From NCBI RefSeq assembly GCF_020165195.1, contig NZ_JAIUHR010000002.1, positions 368,064-432,063 of the forward strand: 64,000 nucleotides of DNA, in the 5' to 3' direction. The notes below the pieces were generated by a model that did no database searches, had not been told where the DNA came from, and saw only the letters and a program-made list of their open reading frames with translations. A program made the translations under genes and the position numbers. Positions 59,280 to 64,000 of the stretch are shown one piece after another (positions within the stretch are counted from its first letter, which is position 1; each line of letters begins with the position of its first letter). Origin of the DNA: Mesorhizobium sp. CA14. Lineage in GTDB: Bacteria; Pseudomonadota; Alphaproteobacteria; Rhizobiales; Rhizobiaceae.

Positions 59280-61276
59280 CCGAGGGCGCCTTTGAATACC
59301 TGTTTGAGGAAGGGATTGCGGCCATTGAGCCCGACCCGCCCTTCACCGTTTCGGAATGGGCGGACGAACACCGTTTCCTAAGCTCGAAAGCTTCGTCGGA
59401 ACCCGGCAAGTGGCGGACCGCCCGAACCCCGTACCTCCGCGAGATCATGGACTCGCTGTCCACGTATTCAGCGGTCGAAACCGTGGCGCTCATGAAGGGC
59501 GTGCAAATCGGCGCCTCGGAAGCTGGCTTCAACTTCGTTGGCTACACAATCCACCATTCGCCCGGCCCGATTATGTACGTCCTGCCGACTATCGCCATGG
59601 CGAAAAAGTTCAGCAAGACGCGCATTGATCCGATGATTTCGGAAAGCCCGGCGCTCGCTGAAAAGATCCAGCCGGCCAGGGCTCGCGATAGCGGAAACAC
59701 AATCGAGCAAAAGGACTTTGACGGCGGCGCCCTATTCATGGCGGGCGCTAACTCGGGTTCCGGCCTTCGCGGCTCGCCGGTGTCCCGCTTGGTGCTGGAC
59801 GAAGTCGACGCCTACCCGGCATCAGCGGATGACGAAGGCGACCCCGCCATGCTCGCGATCAAGCGAACGGCGAATTTCCCGCGTCGCAAAATCTTCATCA
59901 CGTCTTCGCCAAAGCTCAAGATCAATAGCCGTATCGAGAAAGCCTTTAAGGACGGCGATCAGCGCTATTACAACGTGAAGTGTGAGCGGTGCGGCACCCT
60001 GCAGCCCATCGTGTGGAGCGCGATCAAATGGGAAGCGGGGCGGCCGGAAACGGCGGCCTTCGTTTGCCAGGCGGCGGATCCGGACACCGGCGAGCTTTGC
60101 GAGCACCGGCACACCGAAGCCCGCAAAAAGTTCTTGCTGTCCGAGGAACACGGCGCCGAGTGGGTTCCTACCGCGACGCCGATCCGACCGAACGTGCGCA
60201 GCTATCACCTTTCCGCGTTGTACTCGCCTTGGTTCAAATGGTCGGAATGCGTTTCGGAATTCCTGGCGGCGAAAGACGACCCCGCGCTGCTACAGATTTT
60301 CGTCAACACCGTTCTAGGCGACTCATGGGAAGACCTCAGCGGCGAGAAGGCGGACCCCGAGGCTCTACTTTCGAAGCGCGAAGACTTCACAGGTTGCCCC
60401 GGCCGCGTCGCACTCATCACGGCGGGCGTGGACGTGCAGCCCGACCGCCTCGAATGTGAAACCGTGGGGTGGGGCCGAGACGAGGAGTCATGGTCGCTTG
60501 ATTACAAGGTTTTCCACGGCGACCCGTCACAGCAAGAGGTTTGGGATCAGCTAGACGATTATTTGCGCGAGCGGTTCCCGCATCCCGCATTCCCGAACGG
60601 CATGGCGATTTCCGCAACCGCCGTCGATACCGGCGGCTCAAACACGCAAGACGTTTACCGCTTCGTCAAGCCGCGCGAGGGCCGGCGCATTTGGGGTATC
60701 AAGGGCTACGCCGGTAGGCGTCCGGTATGGCCGAAAAAGCCGACGCGAAACAACAAAGGCCGGATCAATCTTTTCCCCATCGGCGTAGACAGCGCGAAAG
60801 AAACCATCACCAAGCGGCTCGAGAAGACGGGGCCAGGTGTGGCCGGTGCCGGCGCCTGTCACTTCCCGATTGAACGCGATAAGGAATACTTCGATCAGTT
60901 GACGGTCGAGGTGAAGAAAACCCGGTACGTCAAAGGCTTCAAAGACGTGTATTGGTGGAAGCCGGACAGCGCCCGAAACGAGGCGCTGGACTGCCGTGTC
61001 TACGCCTACGCCGCGTTGCAAGGCTTGATCGCCGCCGGCATCGTCTTGAACCGCGAAGCCACCAAGGTTGAGACGAAGGTGGCCGCCCTGGCGCCAGAAT
61101 CCGCGGTGCTGCCCGCACCTGCCCCGATGCCGGCACCGGCACCCTTACCCGAGGACCCGGAAAACCTCGCCCCCCACGATGTCGCCGGTTCGCAGCATCG
61201 TGGGAGTGAGCCGCCGAAGGCGAATGCTAAGGTGCACCGGAAACGGCGTCGCGTCGTCGCCAGCCCGTACATGTGA
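59273..61276 (+). CDS. Terminase large subunit, GpA type
   Basis: A 667-residue packaging motor. An atypical Walker A lies at about 74-84 (MKGVQIGASEA), Walker B at about 173-178 (LVLDEVD) and a Zn-like CERCGTLQPI near residue 240. The nuclease part follows, with TAGVDVQPDRLECETVGWG carrying the conserved Asp. The C-terminal 60 residues are Ala/Pro-rich. The start is GTG 59273. It cuts and pumps phage DNA into the prohead. Confidence 0.93.
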   Translation: MLAEGAFEYLFEEGIAAIEPDPPFTVSEWADEHRFLSSKASSEPGKWRTARTPYLREIMDSLSTYSAVETVALMKGVQIGASEAGFNFVGYTIHHSPGPIMYVLPTIAMAKKFSKTRIDPMISESPALAEKIQPARARDSGNTIEQKDFDGGALFMAGANSGSGLRGSPVSRLVLDEVDAYPASADDEGDPAMLAIKRTANFPRRKIFITSSPKLKINSRIEKAFKDGDQRYYNVKCERCGTLQPIVWSAIKWEAGRPETAAFVCQAADPDTGELCEHRHTEARKKFLLSEEHGAEWVPTATPIRPNVRSYHLSALYSPWFKWSECVSEFLAAKDDPALLQIFVNTVLGDSWEDLSGEKADPEALLSKREDFTGCPGRVALITAGVDVQPDRLECETVGWGRDEESWSLDYKVFHGDPSQQEVWDQLDDYLRERFPHPAFPNGMAISATAVDTGGSNTQDVYRFVKPREGRRIWGIKGYAGRRPVWPKKPTRNNKGRINLFPIGVDSAKETITKRLEKTGPGVAGAGACHFPIERDKEYFDQLTVEVKKTRYVKGFKDVYWWKPDSARNEALDCRVYAYAALQGLIAAGIVLNREATKVETKVAALAPESAVLPAPAPMPAPAPLPEDPENLAPHDVAGSQHRGSEPPKANAKVHRKRRRVVASPYM

Positions 61277-61280
61277 TGTC

Positions 61281-61496
61281 ATGACAGATTTAGAGATACT
61301 GCTGGCTACCAAGGCGGCGCTGCTTAAGGCGATGCGCTCGGGCGCGCTTATCGTCCAGCACGGCGACAAGCGCGTGCAGTATCGCAGCATCGAAGATTTG
61401 CGCACGGCCCTGGCGGACATCAAAAACGAGATCGCCGAGGCCGAGGGCAGGCCGCGAAAGCGCGTGTTCTACCTTGACGTTCGGCGGGGCTACTGA
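61281..61496 (+). CDS. Head-tail joining protein, gpW-like
   Basis: A 71-residue protein. LEILLATKAALLKAMRSGAL and YRSIEDLRTALADIKNEIAE match gpW-type proteins that seal the portal end of the filled head. Position between terminase and portal agrees with lambda. Its stop overlaps the portal ATG. Confidence 0.85.
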   Translation: MTDLEILLATKAALLKAMRSGALIVQHGDKRVQYRSIEDLRTALADIKNEIAEAEGRPRKRVFYLDVRRGY

Positions 61497-63031
61497 TGGG
61501 CATTATCTCAGGCATCCGGCGGGTCGCTCATGCTTTCGGGGTGGGCGGTGGCGGCAACAACTCGTTTGAGGCGGCAGGCCATGGCCGTCGCTTGCGCGGC
61601 TTCAACCCTTCAAAAAATCACGTCAATGTAGCGATCCGCGCCGCCGGTCCGACGCTGGTTGCCCGCGCTCGCTGGCTGTACGAAAACGATGGTTACGCCG
61701 GCAACGCGGTGGACGAATGGACCTCGCAAGCTGTCGGTGATGGCATCAAGCCTCGACCCCGCTTTAAGGGCAACAAAAAGGCAAAGGCAGCGCTGCTCAA
61801 GCTGTTCTTGGACTGGACGGACGAAGCGGACGCCGAGGGCAACACCGATTATTTCGGTCTTCAAGAGAAGGTCGCCCGCGAAGCCTATCTAACCGGCGAG
61901 TGCTTTGTGCGCCTCCGTAATCGCCGGCCCGGCGATATGTGGACGGTGCCATTTCAGTTGCAGATCCTACCGACCGAAATGCTGGATATGAGTTTCAGCG
62001 CCGCCCTTCCCGGCGGGAACTTCATCGTGGCCGGCATTGAATTCAACGCCATTGGCGCCCGCGTCGCATATCATTTCTGGCGCTACCATCCGACCGATGA
62101 AAGGCCCCCGAATTCGGCGAACGCTCGCGACCGCGTCCGCGTCCCGGCTACCGAGGTGTTCCATGTCTTTGACGGACGCCAGGGCGGCCAGATTCGCGGC
62201 GTCCCGCGCGTGGCTCGCGTGCTGGTCAAAATCTTTGGCCTTGAGGTCTATGACGACGCCGAAATCGAGCGGAAGAAAACCGCCGCGCTCTTTACCGCAT
62301 TCTTGATCGGCAGGGGTGAAAACCCCATGCGCCTGGACGAAGACGAAGACGAAGACGAAACGCCGATCGCCGGCATGGAGCCCGGCGCAATCATCGACCT
62401 CGGCGACGACAAAGATGTCCGGTTCTCTTCGCCTGCCGAGGTGGGCGGGTCTTATGAGGCTTTCCAGTATCGCACCATTTTGAAGATTTGCGCGGGGCTC
62501 GGGGTGCCGTACTCCTACGTTACCGGCGATATGACCAAGGGCAATTTCTCCAATGTCCGCACCGACATTATTAGGTTCCGCCGCCGCGTCTCGCAGTGGC
62601 AGAATAACACTTTGATCTTTCAACTTTGCCGGGCCGTTTGGGTTGCCTTCGTTGAGCGCGCAGTGATGGCCGGGCTTGTCGAGCTTCCCGGCTACGATGA
62701 AAACCCGACCGAATATTGGGCTTGCGATCACCTTCCGCCGCGCCAGGAATGGATAGACCCGGCAAAGGATATCGCGGCCGAGAAAGAGGCGGTTAAGGCG
62801 GGCTTCAAGTCCCGTACCCAGGTCATCGCGGAACGCGGCTACGACCGCGAAGACCTGGACGACGAGATCGAGGAAGAGCGCGCGGACGCGAAGGCGCGGC
62901 CCTTGCCGCTGGTCTTCGATACCGATGGCACCACGCCGCCGGCCGGCGCGAGCGCGGCGCCGCCGCCCGCGAACGACGACCCCGCTGACAACGAAGCCGA
63001 CCCGCCGGAGGATTTGCCAAATGCCGCGTGA
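61496..63031 (+). CDS. Portal protein, lambda family
   Basis: A 511-residue protein of the gpB class (phage_portal_2). ARWLYENDGYAGNAVDEWTS and ILPTEMLDMS are in the conserved N-terminal half; GVPYSYVTGDMTKGNFSNV marks the family crown region. It forms the dodecameric ring through which DNA enters. It ends in a Pro/Ala-rich tail and overlaps the protease gene by 11 bases. Confidence 0.93.
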   Translation: MGIISGIRRVAHAFGVGGGGNNSFEAAGHGRRLRGFNPSKNHVNVAIRAAGPTLVARARWLYENDGYAGNAVDEWTSQAVGDGIKPRPRFKGNKKAKAALLKLFLDWTDEADAEGNTDYFGLQEKVAREAYLTGECFVRLRNRRPGDMWTVPFQLQILPTEMLDMSFSAALPGGNFIVAGIEFNAIGARVAYHFWRYHPTDERPPNSANARDRVRVPATEVFHVFDGRQGGQIRGVPRVARVLVKIFGLEVYDDAEIERKKTAALFTAFLIGRGENPMRLDEDEDEDETPIAGMEPGAIIDLGDDKDVRFSSPAEVGGSYEAFQYRTILKICAGLGVPYSYVTGDMTKGNFSNVRTDIIRFRRRVSQWQNNTLIFQLCRAVWVAFVERAVMAGLVELPGYDENPTEYWACDHLPPRQEWIDPAKDIAAEKEAVKAGFKSRTQVIAERGYDREDLDDEIEEERADAKARPLPLVFDTDGTTPPAGASAAPPPANDDPADNEADPPEDLPNAA

Positions 63032-64000
63032 CCTTCCGCTAGTCGCGAGCCTGCTTTTCGATACGCCCTTGCTGATCCATCGCGGCAAGGCGAACACCAT
63101 CCTTAACGCGATAGGCCCGCGCATTCTCGACGGCCTCGCGGTGAGCACAAGCGATTTACCGAGGCCGGCGCGCGAGGCCCGCGCGGGCCAGGGCCGCAAC
63201 TTCCGCAGCGGCGGCTACATGGCTGACAACGGGATCGCCGTGCTGCCGGTGCTCGGAACCTTGATCCGGCGCGGTTCCTGGCTGGACTCGGAGTCCGGCC
63301 TTACCAGCTATTCCGCGTTGTCCGACGCGGTCACGGAAATCATGTACGACCCCGCCGTGCGCGGCCTCATGCTTGAGCTTGACTCCCCCGGCGGTGAGGC
63401 CAGCGGATGCTTTGACCTGGCGCGCTTCATTCGCAGCGCCAGCGAGGCAACCGGTAAACCGGTGTGGGGGCACGTCAACGAAGTGGCGGCCTCGGCCGGG
63501 TACGCTGTCATAAGCTCGGCTTCGCAAATTTGGGTGCCGACCACGGGCGAGTGCGGTTCGATTGGTTGCCTCGCCGCCCATGTGGACGTGAGCGAAGCGG
63601 ACAGGCTGGCCGGCGTCCGCTGGAATTACATTTTCTTCGGCGCCGAGAAGGCGGACGGCAACATGCATGAGCCGTTGAGCGACCGGGCCAGGGCCACGCT
63701 ACAGGCCGATGTTGACGCCCTCGGCGAAATGTTTGTGCAGCTTGTTTCGCAACATCGTGGAATCGACGCGGATAAGATCCGTGCTACGGAAGCACGCATG
63801 TTTCGCGGCACCGAAGCGGTTGAGTCTGGCCTGGCTGACAAGTCCGGCACCTTTGACGAAGCCTTGGAAGCGTTCGCGAATAGCGTTGACGAATTGCAAA
63901 CGGTTACGCCTCAAGCGTCGTCAAAATCGAAATTGAAGGTAGGGCTTATGACCAAGGTTCTTGCAAACACTCCGCCGGCCCCCGTTGTGGAGCCCGAGCC
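63021..64000 (+). CDS. S49 family head protease (gpC-like), partial
   Basis: The gene runs off the right edge; 326 codons are present. LELDSPGGEASGCFDLARFI and EVAASAGYAVISSAS are the S49 signature, the second carrying the likely catalytic serine. In lambda this protease matures the prohead and an in-frame internal start yields the scaffold. ATG 63948, in frame and preceded by AAGGTAGGG, could serve that purpose here. Operator 16 lies inside the gene just before it. Confidence 0.9.
   Translation, partial: MPRDLPLVASLLFDTPLLIHRGKANTILNAIGPRILDGLAVSTSDLPRPAREARAGQGRNFRSGGYMADNGIAVLPVLGTLIRRGSWLDSESGLTSYSALSDAVTEIMYDPAVRGLMLELDSPGGEASGCFDLARFIRSASEATGKPVWGHVNEVAASAGYAVISSASQIWVPTTGECGSIGCLAAHVDVSEADRLAGVRWNYIFFGAEKADGNMHEPLSDRARATLQADVDALGEMFVQLVSQHRGIDADKIRATEARMFRGTEAVESGLADKSGTFDEALEAFANSVDELQTVTPQASSKSKLKVGLMTKVLANTPPAPVVEPE
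63885..63901. promoter_or_regulatory. Operator palindrome 16 (inside the head protease gene)
   Basis: GTTGACGAATTGCAAAC, within coding sequence 47 bases before a possible internal start at 63948. A match inside a late gene suggests a roadblock site or chance. Confidence 0.55.

Larger units (their letters stand above)
30373..64000. mobile_element. Lambdoid-style prophage, left part, continuing past the window
   Basis: From the tRNA onward the genes are phage-like: recombination (RecT, YqaJ), repressor/Cro, methyltransferase, primase-helicase, terminase GpA, gpW, portal and S49 head protease. Gene density, NTGA start/stop overlaps and the dispersed 17-bp palindrome set this part off from the host half. 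The left arm order (recombination genes, then repressor, then Cro) is lambda-like. No integrase is seen; the right end and attR lie outside. Whether it is intact cannot be judged. Confidence 0.93.

Noticed and set aside
36577..63901. A CRISPR array
   Set aside because: The repeated 17-base palindromes have irregular spacing of hundreds to thousands of bases and lie near gene starts; no regular spacers occur anywhere in the window.
30373..64000. Integrase or excisionase
   Set aside because: No open frame shows tyrosine or serine recombinase motifs; only the helix-turn-helix protein at 33762 could be excisionase-like, and that is not specific.

Overview
The window looks like a chromosomal segment of a high-GC alphaproteobacterium, most likely Mesorhizobium or a close relative in the Rhizobiales. 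Evidence is the gene neighbourhood (recR, ybaB/ebfC, dnaX, SRP RNA, then HIT, nudC, pheA, kdsB and a membrane cytochrome c), a Yej-type peptide transporter, and the GC-rich palindromic intergenic repeats common in this group. The genus is inferred from protein style and gene order; no search was run.

Bases 1-30296 are core chromosome. A leftward peptide ABC transporter operon (solute-binding protein, two permeases, start of an ATPase) occupies 1-4114. A lytic transglycosylase, recR, a SleB-type lipoprotein, ybaB and dnaX follow, with the small SRP RNA just upstream of dnaX. Next come a HIT protein, NADH pyrophosphatase, a Dabb protein, prephenate dehydratase, KdsB and a membrane cytochrome c. 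A five-gene yej-like operon (15127-22776) has two different binding proteins, one Sec-type and one Tat-type. After it lie a GhrA-like dehydrogenase, a P-loop kinase-like protein, a lipoprotein, a TPR-methyltransferase, a metallo-beta-lactamase exonuclease paired with an ATP-dependent DNA ligase, and a membrane-anchored protein. Several inverted-repeat elements are scattered between these genes.

A tRNA-Thr(CGU) at 30297-30372 marks the left edge of a lambdoid-style prophage that continues past the right end of the window. No integrase or excisionase is visible. The left arm (30452-36558, leftward) is a tightly overlapping operon with DUF4031, DUF1643, a DUF2829/Tad2-like protein, an unannotated 45-residue membrane protein, a Spo11/TopoVI-A-like TOPRIM protein, a helix-turn-helix protein, RecT and a YqaJ nuclease. 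A repressor and a Cro-like protein face each other at 36688-37629. The rightward early arm (37717-45996) carries a Zn-ribbon protein, a beta-class DNA methyltransferase, a GcrA-like regulator, a helicase, two nuclease-like proteins and a primase-helicase fusion. A phage tRNA-Met with an initiator-like acceptor end, a HigBA module and a long series of small leftward genes (47965-53946) follow. The rightward late region has a gpZ-like tail protein at 54612 and then, after another leftward cluster that includes a second ATP-dependent ligase, terminase small and large subunits, gpW, portal and an S49 head protease.

Four things stand out. (1) A 17-bp palindrome, GTTTGC-N5-GCAAAC, occurs at least 16 times across the prophage, near most transcription units, and in several places overlaps a recognisable promoter; it behaves like a phage-wide operator network. 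(2) A gene-free stretch at 50215-50391 folds on paper into one long rod of six or more perfectly nested helices, with a candidate leftward promoter at its edge: a likely undescribed structured RNA. (3) An AT-rich block at 53947-54350 holds stacked palindromes and short direct repeats and may be a replication origin or control hub. (4) The phage carries its own GcrA-like factor beside a probable adenine methyltransferase, mirroring the GcrA/CcrM pair that links DNA methylation to the alphaproteobacterial cell cycle.
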